Shown: positions 36,701 to 45,389 of the stretch, piece after piece | Layout of the letters: the number at the start of each line of letters is the position of its first letter | Position numbering within the stretch: the stretch's first letter is position 1 | NCBI RefSeq assembly: GCF_035271045.1 | Contig: NZ_DATESC010000030.1 | Span: 62,001-126,000 of the forward strand | Direction: 5' to 3' | Length of the DNA: 64,000 nt | Origin: Marinospirillum sp035271045 | Lineage (GTDB): Bacteria > Pseudomonadota > Gammaproteobacteria > Pseudomonadales > Halomonadaceae | Program-made: the position numbers and the translations under genes | Notes under the pieces: generated by a model | The model's input: the letters and a program-made list of their open reading frames with translations, nothing else | Database searches by the model: none | What the model was told of the DNA's origin: nothing

Positions 36701-37264
36701 ATTGCTAACCTACAGCCTTCACGCGAACCGCAACGCATAGCGGGTCTAGTGATGGCATTTCGTACCATGAAAAATAAGCGTGGCGAAACCTTGGCTTTTA
36801 TGACTTTAGATGATCGCTCGGGGCGCATTGAAGTTTCAATTTTTGGTGAAGAGTACGAACGCTGTAAATCACAACTCACTAAAGATGCACTGCTGATTTT
36901 AGAAGGCGAAGTCCGCGAAGATAACTTTACTGGTGGGCTTGCCATGCGCTGCAAAGAAATCACTCCGATCACTGAAGCGCGTAGTAAGTTTGCTCACGCA
37001 TTAGAGGTACATTTTGATGAACAAAGCTTTGATGCCAATCAAGTCAATCAACTCAGCCAATGCTTAGCAAAATACGCATCAAAAGATCAGGGTTTAGCGT
37101 TACACCTTATTCATACTAGCCACTTAGGAAAAGCCACCCTTTTTCCTAGCACTGATTGGCGAGTAACACCTAACGATCAACTACTAGAAATACTCAGCCA
37201 ATTGCTTGGTAAAGACAATTTTCGTCTGGTTTATCAAAATGAAGGACAAAACCGACAGACTTAG
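33701..37264 (+). CDS. dnaE: DnaE, DNA polymerase III alpha subunit
   Basis: This is the replicative polymerase catalytic subunit. The reading frame extends upstream, but family alignment (MTPFIHLRLHTEFSLHDGLIRL) and a GGAA 7 nt upstream point to the TTG at 33701, giving 1187 residues (E. coli: 1160). The N-terminal PHP domain, the polymerase core with catalytic Asp401 and Asp403 (PDFDIDFC, the same numbering as E. coli), GPGRGSGAGSL and a C-terminal OB domain (RIAGLVMAFRTMKNKRGETLAFMTL) are visible. A likely beta-clamp motif lies in LGMNDLFGG. An ATG at 33666 without a ribosome site is the alternative start. accA follows, as in Pseudomonas. Confidence 0.97.
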   Translation: MTPFIHLRLHTEFSLHDGLIRLKPLAKKAAELGYPALSLTDESNLFALVKFYKTVQSAGIKPIIGSDIWLAPLDKKSPPARITLLAMNNTGYLNLTEILSRAWLEGQHLGKPYLKFEWLAAQPEGLIVLSGAKEGPIGQLLLAGHLEEATALTQQWMRIFPDTFYLEIQRTARLGDEECLHASVTLAQQLNCPLVATNDVRFMQRKDYWAHETRVAIGEGRSLDDPRRENNYSEEQYLKSPQEMQALFSDLPAALANSVEIAKRCNVEVRLGEYFLPKLPIAEGMTEDEHFRKKSHDGLTQRFEKIHQPRPENFAEIQQEYRDRLDFELNTIIQMGFPSYFLIVADFIGWALKNEVPVGPGRGSGAGSLVAYSLNITDLDPIHYSLLFERFLNPERVSMPDFDIDFCMEGREKVIKYVTKTYGREAVSQIVTFGTMAAKGVLRDVARAQGKPYAIGDRLSKAIPFEVGMTLTKAADEVEELKLLETAYQASLTSELTEQMLENLDQEGYEVWAMARELEGIARNTGKHAGGVVIAPSKLTDFAPVMADEEGNGWVVQFDKDDIEEAGLVKFDFLGLRTLTIIDRALKDINEKRHLMGEDALEITGISLNDKTTFDLLKRAETTAVFQLESRGMKELIKKLKPDSLEDMIALVALFRPGPLQSGMVDDFIQRKHGESPISYPHPDYQHAALEPVLAPTYGIILYQEQVMQIAQVMAGFTLGGADMLRRAMGKKKPEEMAKMRQLFLEGSEKNGIDATKAGQIFDLVEKFAGYGFNKSHSAAYGLVSYQTAWLKTHYPASFMAAVMSTEMNNTDKVVMLVEESRAMKLTIMPPDVNLGSWYFTVNAAGEIIYGLGAIKGVGESPVEALTEARNQGGIFSDLFDFCNRVDMKRLNKRSIDALIRSGAFDKLAPSRNLLLAALEDALKAADQANRNISLGMNDLFGGLSVEQDTNSDPYAPYLSTPQWTDKQRLAGEKETLGLYLTGHPIDEYEAELKRFVSKKIANLQPSREPQRIAGLVMAFRTMKNKRGETLAFMTLDDRSGRIEVSIFGEEYERCKSQLTKDALLILEGEVREDNFTGGLAMRCKEITPITEARSKFAHALEVHFDEQSFDANQVNQLSQCLAKYASKDQGLALHLIHTSHLGKATLFPSTDWRVTPNDQLLEILSQLLGKDNFRLVYQNEGQNRQT

Positions 37265-37342
37265 CCAAGCTATTGTGTAACAAACTATTACATAACAAAC
37301 TATCGCATAAATTTTGAGTCTGTCCGTTGTTTCGTCTATAGT

Positions 37343-37377
37343 TGCCGCAAATTATTTAAAGTTGCGGCACAATTTTT
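37343..37377 (+). terminator. Possible terminator or attenuator between dnaE and accA
   Basis: An 8-bp stem TGCCGCAA (37343-37350) pairs with TTGCGGCA (37362-37369) around an 11-nt loop and is followed by AATTTTT. It looks like a weak intrinsic terminator after dnaE. The long loop and interrupted T-run leave doubt. Confidence 0.5.
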
Positions 37378-37426
37378 ACCTTGCACAAGCGCTACTTAAT
37401 AAATCTCTTTCAGGCAGAAAAAAACT

Positions 37427-38389
37427 ATGAACTTGAATTATTTAGATTTTGAACAACCCATTGCTGACCTTGAAGTAAAAATTGAAGAATTACGTCTAAT
37501 TGGTAACGATTCAGACCTTAATATCAGCGATGAAATTACCCGCCTGCAAGAAAAAAGCCACAAGCTGACCGAGCAAGTTTTTTCTAATTTAACGGCTTGG
37601 CAAGTTTCCCAATTATCACGTCACCCGATGCGTCCTTATACCTTAGATTACCTAAACTTAATGTTTGATGATTTTGATGAGTTGCATGGCGACCGCCATT
37701 TTAGTGATGATGCCGCTATTGTGGGTGGTATGGCACGCTTAGAGGGTCGTCCTGTGATGGTGATTGGTCATCAAAAAGGCCGTGACGTTAAACAAAAAGT
37801 AAAACGTAATTTTGGTATGCCACGTCCCGAAGGTTATCGCAAAGCGCTGCGCTTAATGGAAATGGCCGAACGCTTTAAAATGCCCATTTTAACGTTTATT
37901 GACACACCTGGTGCTTACCCAGGTATTGATGCCGAAGAGCGTGGTCAGTCTGAAGCGATTGCCTTTAACTTGGCAGTTATGTCACGCCTAAAAACACCGA
38001 TTATTTCTACCGTCATTGGTGAAGGTGGTTCTGGCGGAGCGCTAGCCATCGGTGTTTGTGACGAATTAATGATGCTGCAATACTCAACCTACTCGGTTAT
38101 TTCGCCTGAAGGTTGTGCGTCTATTTTGTGGAAAAGCGCCAGCAAAGCGGCTGATGCAGCACAGGCGATGGGGCTAACTGCACCACGCCTAAAAGAGCTG
38201 GGCCTAGTAGATACCCTTATTCCAGAACCACTGGGTGGCGCACACCGCAACCCAGAAGCAATGGTTGTTAGCTTAAAAGCTGCACTGATTCAAGCATTAG
38301 ACAAACTTGATGTAAATAACTCAGAAGAACTGGTCGAAAGACGTTACCAGCGCCTAATGAGCTATTCTTCTTTAAATGACATCGCTTAA
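37427..38389 (+). CDS. accA: AccA, acetyl-CoA carboxylase carboxyltransferase alpha subunit
   Basis: With AccD it transfers carboxyl from biotin on AccB to acetyl-CoA, making malonyl-CoA for fatty acid synthesis. The 320-residue product begins MNLNYLDFEQPIADLEVKIEELR and carries the family stretches DDFDELHGDRHFSDD, PILTFIDTPGAYPGIDAEERGQSEAIA and GEGGSGGALAIG. Length matches E. coli (319). It sits between dnaE and tilS. Confidence 0.98.
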   Translation: MNLNYLDFEQPIADLEVKIEELRLIGNDSDLNISDEITRLQEKSHKLTEQVFSNLTAWQVSQLSRHPMRPYTLDYLNLMFDDFDELHGDRHFSDDAAIVGGMARLEGRPVMVIGHQKGRDVKQKVKRNFGMPRPEGYRKALRLMEMAERFKMPILTFIDTPGAYPGIDAEERGQSEAIAFNLAVMSRLKTPIISTVIGEGGSGGALAIGVCDELMMLQYSTYSVISPEGCASILWKSASKAADAAQAMGLTAPRLKELGLVDTLIPEPLGGAHRNPEAMVVSLKAALIQALDKLDVNNSEELVERRYQRLMSYSSLNDIA

Positions 38390-38398
38390 AGAACGCCA

Positions 38399-39676
38399 TT
38401 GCTTAAAAAACTGCTGCTAGCGCTACCAACTAACACCACAAAAATTTGCGTGGCGTTCAGTGGTGGGCTAGATTCACGTGTATTGTTTGAACTAGCGCGG
38501 CAAGCGCAACAGCAGCAGCAGCAGCCAAACTTAGTATTACGCGCTATTCATGTTCACCACCAGTTGTCACCATTTGCTGATGATTGGGCGGCTTTTGCAC
38601 AGCAAGTGTGTGAAACGGCCAAAGTCCCGATTAGCATTTATAAAGTCGATCCACAAAGTTTATCCAATGCTAGTTTAGAAGACCGTGCGCGGCGTGCTAG
38701 GTATGCTGTTTTTGAACAAGAGCTGCAAACCAACGAGGTGCTTTTGCAAGGCCATCACCAAAATGACCAAGTAGAAACACTACTGCTGCGACTGTTACGA
38801 GGTGCTGGCACGCTTGGGCTAGCCAGTATTCCGCTGCAACGGCCGTTAGGAAAAGGGCTGATTTTACGCCCTCTATTGAAAACAGCTAAGTCTGAACTTT
38901 TAGCCTTTGCCCAAGCAGCCCAATTAGAATGGGTAGAAGATAACAGTAATTTTGAAGTCAATTTTGACCGCAATTATTTACGCTTAAAAGTGCTACCGCT
39001 GCTACAAGAGCGCTTCCCTAACACCAACCAAAATTTAGCCCGTGTTACTCAGCTAGCAGCAACCAGCCAACAGCTTAACCAAGACCTTGCTCAAATAGAT
39101 TTAGCCACCTGTCAACGCACCGAACACAGCCTTAACTTAGAAAGTTTTTTAAAACTGGCAGCGTATCGCCAAGTTAACCTGCTGCGTTATTGGCTAAGCA
39201 TTAGGTGTTTAACCCTACCCAATCATAAAATTTGGCACGAATTAACCAAGCTATATCATGCATCGACTGATTCTCAACCGTTGGTCAGTTGGGACAAAGG
39301 TGAACAACAGGTAGAAGCACGGCGTTTTCAGCAACAGCTTTTTATTGCGCCCAGTCATTATTTCCAACCCCTGCCTAAAACTTGGCAAACCACTTGGGAT
39401 GGAATAAGCCCTATTAGCACACCCGTTGGCAGCATTAATTTTCAGCTAACCCATTTGCTAGCCGCTAATAAAACCCAAGCTTTTACATTACAAAGCCGCC
39501 AAGGGGGTGAGGTACTACGCCTTGCTCAGCGTGGACAGCGTGATGTAAAGCGATTGCTGCAAGAATTACAATTACCCCCTTGGCAGCGTAACCAATTGGT
39601 TTTTATTTGGCAGCAGCAACAGCTAATTGCGGTGGATAAATTTCTGGTCGCAGAAGGCTGGCAAATCATTAATTGA
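38399..39676 (+). CDS. tilS: TilS, tRNA(Ile)-lysidine synthase
   Basis: TilS modifies the CAU anticodon of a minor tRNA-Ile with lysidine so that it reads AUA. The 425-residue protein has the PP-loop motif SGGLDS near residue 21, RDRARRARYAVFEQELQ-type and QGHHQNDQVETLLLRLLRGAG motifs, and a C-terminal TilS domain (LQSRQGGEVLRLAQRGQRDVKRLLQELQLPPWQR). It starts at a TTG at 38399, 9 nt after accA. A CAG microsatellite near 38508-38525 encodes a poly-Gln run. Confidence 0.94.
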   Translation: MLKKLLLALPTNTTKICVAFSGGLDSRVLFELARQAQQQQQQPNLVLRAIHVHHQLSPFADDWAAFAQQVCETAKVPISIYKVDPQSLSNASLEDRARRARYAVFEQELQTNEVLLQGHHQNDQVETLLLRLLRGAGTLGLASIPLQRPLGKGLILRPLLKTAKSELLAFAQAAQLEWVEDNSNFEVNFDRNYLRLKVLPLLQERFPNTNQNLARVTQLAATSQQLNQDLAQIDLATCQRTEHSLNLESFLKLAAYRQVNLLRYWLSIRCLTLPNHKIWHELTKLYHASTDSQPLVSWDKGEQQVEARRFQQQLFIAPSHYFQPLPKTWQTTWDGISPISTPVGSINFQLTHLLAANKTQAFTLQSRQGGEVLRLAQRGQRDVKRLLQELQLPPWQRNQLVFIWQQQQLIAVDKFLVAEGWQIIN

Positions 39677-39753
39677 GTCGATTCTTGCTTTGGATTTTTT
39701 AGCCCTTCTGGTAGACTAGCTTCCCATCTAAAGCTCTTCCTCCCTGTTTTTTT

Positions 39754-39778
39754 GTTCTAGCCTTAACAAGGTTAGAAC
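39754..39778 (+). promoter_or_regulatory. Stem-loop in the pyrG leader
   Basis: GTTCTAGCCTT pairs over 11 positions (one G-U) with AAGGTTAGAAC around an AAC loop. It ends 24 nt before the pyrG ATG. It is preceded, not followed, by a T-run, so it is not a terminator on this strand. A regulatory role is only inferred. Confidence 0.4.
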
Positions 39779-39802
39779 CTGATCTATTTTCGGACGGTTT
39801 TC

Positions 39803-41452
39803 ATGACGCGTTACATATTCGTAACTGGTGGTGTTGTTTCATCTTTAGGAAAAGGCATAGCTTCTGCATCTTTGGCAGCAATTCTTGAAGCCCGTGGCCT
39901 AAAAGTCACTATCATGAAACTGGACCCCTACATTAACGTAGACCCAGGCACCATGAGCCCTTTTCAGCACGGTGAAGTATTTGTTACTGAAGACGGCGCA
40001 GAAACTGACTTAGACCTTGGTCACTACGAACGTTTTATTCGTTCGCGCATGACTAAGAAAAATAATTTCACGACGGGGCGCGTTTACGAAAATGTTTTAC
40101 GCAAAGAACGCCGTGGTGATTATTTTGGTGGCACAGTACAAGTAGTACCGCACATTACTGACGAGATTCAAACCCGTATTATTGAAGGCGCTAAAGGTTA
40201 TGACATAGCGCTGATTGAAGTGGGCGGCACCGTAGGCGATATTGAATCCTTACCTTTTTTAGAAGCCATTCGTCAGCTAAGGGTTAAAGTGGGTTCACAG
40301 CACGCTTTGTTTATGCACCTAACCCTAGTACCTTATTTAAAAACCGCCGGTGAAACTAAAACTAAACCAACGCAACACTCGGTTAAAGAACTCCGCTCGA
40401 TTGGTATTCAACCCGATATTCTTATTTGCCGTTCAGAAGTAACCATTGAAGCAAACGAGCGCCGCAAAATTGCGCTATTTACCAACGTCGATGAAAATGC
40501 GGTTATTTCTTTACCCGATGCCGACACGATTTACCGCATTCCGGGTATGTTGCATGAACAAGGGCTGGATGAAATTGTCGTGCAAAAATTTGGCCTTACT
40601 TGCCCAGAAGCCGATTTAAGCGAATGGGTACAAGTGGTTGATGCCAAACTTAATCCACAAAAAACCATTAAAATTGCCATGGTTGGTAAATACATGGAGT
40701 TGCTGGATGCTTACAAATCATTAATTGAAGCCATTCAACACGCTGGTATTAAAACTCGCACTAAGGTTGAAGTGGATTTTGTTGATTCAGAAGAAGTTGA
40801 ACGCAAAGGCACAGGTCGCCTAGCCGATAAAGATGCCATTTTAGTGCCTGGCGGCTTTGGTGAGCGTGGCGTTGAAGGTAAAATTTTGACGGCTCAATTT
40901 GCGCGTGAAAATAAAATCCCTTACTTGGGCATTTGTTTAGGAATGCAAGTAGCCGTCATTGAATTTGCACGTAATGTTGCTGGTTGGAGTGATGCCAATT
41001 CTACCGAATTCACCCTTGATACTCAGCATCCAGTGGTTGGATTAATTACTGAATGGCTCACGGCTGATGGTAAAATTGAAACCCGTGACACCAACTCTGA
41101 TTTAGGTGGCACGATGCGTTTAGGCGGTCAAATTTGCCACCTAGAACCCAACACTAAAGCCTTTGCTAGCTACGGTGCAGAAAAAATCATTGAGCGTCAC
41201 CGCCACCGTTACGAAGTGAATAATCAGTTTATTGGTGAGCTAGAAAAAGCTGGCCTCATTATCTCAGGTCGCAGCGAAGACAAAGCCCTTGTTGAAATGA
41301 TTGAGTTACCCGATCACCCTTGGTTTGTGGCTTGCCAGTTTCACCCAGAATTTACGTCAACACCGCGTGATGGTCATCCGCTGTTCACTCAGTTTGTAAA
41401 CGCTGCATTAGCCCATAAAGCTGAACGTAAAAGCACTGGCGCTGCTGTATGA
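39803..41452 (+). CDS. pyrG: PyrG, CTP synthase
   Basis: PyrG aminates UTP to CTP using glutamine. The 549-residue protein has the synthetase domain (TRYIFVTGGVVSSLGKGIASASLA, LDPYINVDPGTMSP) and a C-terminal glutamine amidotransferase domain with nucleophile Cys378 (YLGICLGMQ) and the His/Glu pair in CQFHPEFTS. Length matches E. coli (545). Its TGA overlaps the kdsA ATG, so the two are coupled. A stable hairpin lies in its leader. Confidence 0.98.
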   Translation: MTRYIFVTGGVVSSLGKGIASASLAAILEARGLKVTIMKLDPYINVDPGTMSPFQHGEVFVTEDGAETDLDLGHYERFIRSRMTKKNNFTTGRVYENVLRKERRGDYFGGTVQVVPHITDEIQTRIIEGAKGYDIALIEVGGTVGDIESLPFLEAIRQLRVKVGSQHALFMHLTLVPYLKTAGETKTKPTQHSVKELRSIGIQPDILICRSEVTIEANERRKIALFTNVDENAVISLPDADTIYRIPGMLHEQGLDEIVVQKFGLTCPEADLSEWVQVVDAKLNPQKTIKIAMVGKYMELLDAYKSLIEAIQHAGIKTRTKVEVDFVDSEEVERKGTGRLADKDAILVPGGFGERGVEGKILTAQFARENKIPYLGICLGMQVAVIEFARNVAGWSDANSTEFTLDTQHPVVGLITEWLTADGKIETRDTNSDLGGTMRLGGQICHLEPNTKAFASYGAEKIIERHRHRYEVNNQFIGELEKAGLIISGRSEDKALVEMIELPDHPWFVACQFHPEFTSTPRDGHPLFTQFVNAALAHKAERKSTGAAV

Positions 41453-42315
41453 GTTCAAGCAGTTTAAATTTAAGCACAATACAGGTTGCAGATATTACAT
41501 TAGCCAACCACCGCCCTTTTGTTTTATTGGGTGGTATGAATGTACTGGAATCGCGTGACATGGCGTTAGAAGTGGCTGAACACTACGTTAAAGTGACCCA
41601 AAAACTGGGTATTCCTTACGTGTTTAAAGCCAGCTTTGATAAAGCCAATCGCTCATCCATTCATTCCTTTCGTGGCCCTGGATTAGATGAAGGCTTAAAG
41701 CTTTTACAAGAAATTAAAACTACGTTTAATGTGCCCGTGATTAGTGATATTCACGAATGGGAACAGGCAGCGCCAGCCGCCGAAGTGTTAGATATTTTGC
41801 AGCTGCCTGCTTTTTTAGCACGTCAAACCGATTTAGTCACTGCTATGGCTAAAACTGGCAAGCCTGTTAACGTGAAAAAGCCGCAATTTATGTCGCCTAG
41901 CCAAGTAAGTAATTTGGTTGAGAAATTTGCTGAAAACGGCAATAACCAAGTGATGCTCTGTGAACGTGGCGCTTGTTTTGGTTACGATAATCTAGTGGTG
42001 GATATGCTAGGTTTTGGGGTAATGAAACAAGCTGCTAATAATGCACCCATTATTTTTGATGTGACTCATGCATTACAAATGCGTGCTGCTACGGGTGCTG
42101 CTTCAGGCGGTCGTCGTCAACAGGTTGCAGAACTAGGGCGTGCTGGTTTAAGCCAAGGCATTGCTGGACTATTTTTAGAAGCGCATCCTAATCCTGACCA
42201 AGCGAAATGTGATGGCCCTTCAGCCTTACCGCTAAACAAATTAGAACCTTTTTTACAGCAGATGAAAGCCGTGGATGACTTAATAAAATCCTTGCCAGCA
42301 CTGCACATAGATTAA
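41449..42315 (+). CDS. kdsA: KdsA, 3-deoxy-D-manno-octulosonate 8-phosphate synthase
   Basis: KdsA condenses arabinose 5-phosphate with phosphoenolpyruvate to make KDO-8-P for lipopolysaccharide. The 288-residue product has family stretches PFVLLGGMNVLESRD, YVFKASFDKANRSS, VNVKKPQFMSP and FDVTHALQMR. Its ATG is within the pyrG end (ATGA). It supports an outer membrane with LPS, so a Gram-negative host. Confidence 0.97.
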   Translation: MSSSSLNLSTIQVADITLANHRPFVLLGGMNVLESRDMALEVAEHYVKVTQKLGIPYVFKASFDKANRSSIHSFRGPGLDEGLKLLQEIKTTFNVPVISDIHEWEQAAPAAEVLDILQLPAFLARQTDLVTAMAKTGKPVNVKKPQFMSPSQVSNLVEKFAENGNNQVMLCERGACFGYDNLVVDMLGFGVMKQAANNAPIIFDVTHALQMRAATGAASGGRRQQVAELGRAGLSQGIAGLFLEAHPNPDQAKCDGPSALPLNKLEPFLQQMKAVDDLIKSLPALHID

Positions 42316-42369
42316 CCCCCTTAATTAATAACCAACTATCCTAACTGACTCAATTGGAGACTTCTTTTC

Positions 42370-43662
42370 ATGGCTAAAATTATCGATATCAAAGGGCGTG
42401 AAGTGCTGGACTCACGCGGCAACCCAACGGTTATGGTTGACCTGCTGGTTGAAGGCAATTTCAAAGGCAGCGCTTGTGCGCCTTCCGGTGCTTCCACGGG
42501 TTCGCGTGAAGCATTAGAATTGCGTGATGGCGATAAGTCGCGTTACTTAGGTAAAGGCGTGTTAAAAGCCGTCGCCAATATTAACGGTGCTATTCGTGAT
42601 GCGCTGCTAGGTCAAGATGCTAGCCAACAAGCCGTTATTGATAAAATTATGCTAGATTTAGACGGCACAGAAAACAAAGCCAAGCTAGGTGCTAACGCAA
42701 TTTTGGCGGTTTCTTTAGCAGCCGCCAAAGCAGCCGCGAATGCCCAAGGTATTGAGCTGTTTGAACACATTGCCAACATTAATGGTACGGCCGGCGTTTA
42801 CTCTATGCCAGTGCCCATGATGAACATTATCAATGGTGGCGAGCACGCCGATAACAACGTTGATATTCAAGAATTTATGGTACAGCCGGTTTCAGCACCT
42901 AACTTTGCTGAAGCTTTGCGCGCCGGTGCAGAAATTTTTCATGCCCTTAAAAAAGTTTTACAAGATAAAAACCTTAGCACCTCAGTAGGCGATGAAGGCG
43001 GTTTTGCACCTAACCTAGCCTCTAATGCTGAAGCCCTAGCAGTTATTAAAATTGCCGTTGCCGATGCTGGCTACGAGCTTGGCAAAGACATTACTCTCGC
43101 CTTAGACTGTGCGGCTTCTGAATTCTACAAAGATGGTCAATACAACCTAGCTGGCGAAGGTAAAGTTTTTACTGCTGAAGAATTTAGTGATTATTTAGCA
43201 GACCTTTGCCAAACCTACCCGATTGTTTCTATTGAAGATGGTCAAGATGAATCCGATTGGGCTGGCTGGAAAATTCAAACCGAAAAACTGGGTGCTAAAG
43301 TTCAGCTAGTGGGCGATGATTTATTTGTCACCAACACTAAAATTTTACAAGAAGGCATTAGCAAAAATATCGCTAACGCCATCCTTATTAAATTTAACCA
43401 AATTGGTACGCTAACGGAAACCCTAGAAGCCATTCAAATGGCAAAAGATGCGGGTTATTCAGTGGTTATTTCACACCGTTCTGGCGAAACCGAAGATGCA
43501 ACCATTGCTGATTTAGCCGTAGGTACCGCAGCAGGTCAGATTAAAACCGGCTCACTGTGCCGTTCCGACCGCGTTGCTAAGTACAACCGCTTATTAGTCA
43601 TAGAAGAAATGTTAGGTAGCCAAGCACCTTACGCAGGCTTAAAAGCCATTAAAGGTCAGTAA
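42370..43662 (+). CDS. eno: Enolase
   Basis: Enolase converts 2-phosphoglycerate to phosphoenolpyruvate. The 430-residue protein contains the conserved start KIIDIKGREVLDSRGNPTV, the substrate loop SGASTG, the metal/acid region SVGDEGGFAPNL and LALDCAASEFY, and the signature LIKFNQIGTLTETLEAI. It follows kdsA by 54 bp in the order shared with Pseudomonas. Confidence 0.98.
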   Translation: MAKIIDIKGREVLDSRGNPTVMVDLLVEGNFKGSACAPSGASTGSREALELRDGDKSRYLGKGVLKAVANINGAIRDALLGQDASQQAVIDKIMLDLDGTENKAKLGANAILAVSLAAAKAAANAQGIELFEHIANINGTAGVYSMPVPMMNIINGGEHADNNVDIQEFMVQPVSAPNFAEALRAGAEIFHALKKVLQDKNLSTSVGDEGGFAPNLASNAEALAVIKIAVADAGYELGKDITLALDCAASEFYKDGQYNLAGEGKVFTAEEFSDYLADLCQTYPIVSIEDGQDESDWAGWKIQTEKLGAKVQLVGDDLFVTNTKILQEGISKNIANAILIKFNQIGTLTETLEAIQMAKDAGYSVVISHRSGETEDATIADLAVGTAAGQIKTGSLCRSDRVAKYNRLLVIEEMLGSQAPYAGLKAIKGQ

Positions 43663-43722
43663 ACTAAATACATTAGTTGGCATACAGCTTGCCTAAACTA
43701 AGGAAGGGACAAGGAAAGAATA

Positions 43723-44124
43723 ATGAAACATCTTTTTAAAATGCTGTTAATTGCTTTACTAACAACAACCTTGCTTGGCTGTATCGCACAACCGCAACCT
43801 AAAAAGCCACAAAGACCCGCTTGGATGGATAACCCAAGAGCCGTGGGTGACATTGTAGGGCTGGGGCAAGCTGGGTTTCACTTTAATGGCAAAGCAGCAC
43901 AGCGTGAGCTAGCTACCAGTCGTGCATTAGATGAAATTGCACGGCAAATGGGTGTTACCGTCAGCAGCATTATGGTGATTAACCAGCAACACACCAGCAT
44001 GGGCAGCAGCACTAATATGGCAGCAACCTCTGAACAAAGTGTTAAAGGCAGTGTTGTTAATGCCGTTGTCCATGATGAGTGGTTAGAAGGTGATACGCTG
44101 TACATTATTATGGTGGGGCGCTAA
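43723..44124 (+). CDS. LPP20-family lipoprotein
   Basis: A 133-residue predicted lipoprotein. The signal peptide ends in the lipobox LLGC (Cys20), followed by AQPQPKKPQRPAWMDNP and a domain like the LPP20 family: VGDIVGLGQAGFHFNGKAAQRELATSRALDEIARQMGVTVSS. The residue after Cys is Ile, so outer-membrane sorting is likely. Function is unknown. It lies alone between eno and ftsB and ends with its own terminator. Confidence 0.78.
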   Translation: MKHLFKMLLIALLTTTLLGCIAQPQPKKPQRPAWMDNPRAVGDIVGLGQAGFHFNGKAAQRELATSRALDEIARQMGVTVSSIMVINQQHTSMGSSTNMAATSEQSVKGSVVNAVVHDEWLEGDTLYIIMVGR

Positions 44125-44174
44125 AGCTTACGATTAAAACTCAGCCTAGCCAAACGCCCTTCTGTGTAAAAATC

Positions 44175-44213
44175 AACCCTGAAAGTTGGCCATCCAAACT
44201 TCAGGGTTTTTTA
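44175..44213 (+). terminator. Intrinsic terminator after the LPP20-family gene
   Basis: AACCCTGAA (44175-44183) pairs with TTCAGGGTT (44200-44208), with partial pairing of AGTTGG/CCAAAC inside, followed by a run of T to 44212. It lies 50 bp after the stop. Confidence 0.85.
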
Positions 44214-44301
44214 TAGCTAAAAGTAAAACTGATAAGCCGTTACTGTATTTTGTATAATCACCTTTTTACTCTTCACTCTTTACTCTGCGTTGCTGATAAC
44301 C

Positions 44302-44625
44302 ATGCCTCGATTACTATCTACGCTAGTGCTACTACTGCTGCTACTGACCCAATACCGGCTGTGGTGGGGCGAAAATGGCTTGCTAGAATATTGGCAAACT
44401 AAACAACTTGTTTCCAGCCTAGAAGAAAATAATCAACAACTAAAAAAACGCAACACGCGGCTTAACGCGCAAGTACAAGATTTAAAAAGTGGTTTAGATG
44501 CCGTTGCAGAACGCGCCCGCTTTGATTTGGGCATGATAGGCAAGGATGAAACTTTTTTTTGGTTAATTGGTGATCCACCACAGCGCGTTAAAATACCCGA
44601 ACAGGCAATGGAGCCAATGCCATGA
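44302..44625 (+). CDS. ftsB: FtsB, cell division membrane protein
   Basis: FtsB joins FtsL and FtsQ in the divisome. The 107-residue protein has one N-terminal transmembrane helix (LLSTLVLLLLLLTQYRLWWG), then a coiled coil (about 35-70: LVSSLEENNQQLKKRNTRLNAQVQDL) and the ERARFDLGMIGKDETFF box. The ATG at 44302 is preferred to a TTG four codons upstream. It overlaps ispD by 4 nt, the same arrangement as in E. coli and Pseudomonas. Confidence 0.94.
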   Translation: MPRLLSTLVLLLLLLTQYRLWWGENGLLEYWQTKQLVSSLEENNQQLKKRNTRLNAQVQDLKSGLDAVAERARFDLGMIGKDETFFWLIGDPPQRVKIPEQAMEPMP

Positions 44626-45386
44626 ACCCTACCGCCCATCCAACAAATAACGCAACACTTTGGTGTCTACTACCCGCAGCAGGTATCGGTCAACGCATGG
44701 GAGCCGATTTACCTAAACAATATTTACCTTTAGCCAACCAAACCCTGATTGAAATTACGCTAAGCCGTTTGCATTTAGCTTTTCCTCACGCCATCTTGGT
44801 ATTACCGCTGCACCCTGAAGACCTTTGGTGGCCAGCAGCAGAGCAGCGATGGTTAAAACGTTATCCAAATGCAAAATTGCTTACCTGCTTAGGCGGCAAA
44901 GAACGTGCTGACTCCGTTCTCAATGGGCTTGATGCCCTAGCCGCTTTTGCCCAGCCCGATGATTGGGTATTGGTACATGATGTGGCACGACCTTGCGTTA
45001 CACAGCAAGACTTACACCATCTTTACGCCGTGTTAGAAAACCATCCAGTAGGCGGTTTATTAGCAGCACCCGTTGCCGACACCATGAAACGTGGCAGTGA
45101 TACTAATCAAGTCAGCGCAACGGTAGATCGCCATCAGCTTTGGCACGCGTTAACGCCGCAAATGTTTCGTTTTAACAAGTTGTCTTCAGCTTTATCTAAA
45201 GGTTTGGCAGCAGGTTTAAATTTAACTGATGAATCATCCGCATTAGAAGCCGCAGGTTTTCAGCCACTGTTAATTGCAGGACGCAGGGATAATATAAAAA
45301 TCACCAACCCAGAAGACCTGCCTTTTGCAGCGCAATTATTAAGCCATCAATCCACTCACCAACCCACTACTTTGGAAAACAATTAA
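44622..45386 (+). CDS. ispD: IspD, 2-C-methyl-D-erythritol 4-phosphate cytidylyltransferase
   Basis: IspD catalyses the CTP-dependent third step of the MEP isoprenoid pathway. The 254-residue product has the nucleotide-binding start LLPAAGIGQRMGADLPKQYLPL, then VLVHDVARPCV and the C-terminal ITNPEDL box. It is coupled to ftsB and followed after 3 nt by ispF, the gene for a later step. CTP from nearby PyrG is its substrate. Confidence 0.97.
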   Translation: MNPTAHPTNNATLWCLLPAAGIGQRMGADLPKQYLPLANQTLIEITLSRLHLAFPHAILVLPLHPEDLWWPAAEQRWLKRYPNAKLLTCLGGKERADSVLNGLDALAAFAQPDDWVLVHDVARPCVTQQDLHHLYAVLENHPVGGLLAAPVADTMKRGSDTNQVSATVDRHQLWHALTPQMFRFNKLSSALSKGLAAGLNLTDESSALEAAGFQPLLIAGRRDNIKITNPEDLPFAAQLLSHQSTHQPTTLENN

Positions 45387-45389
45387 ATC

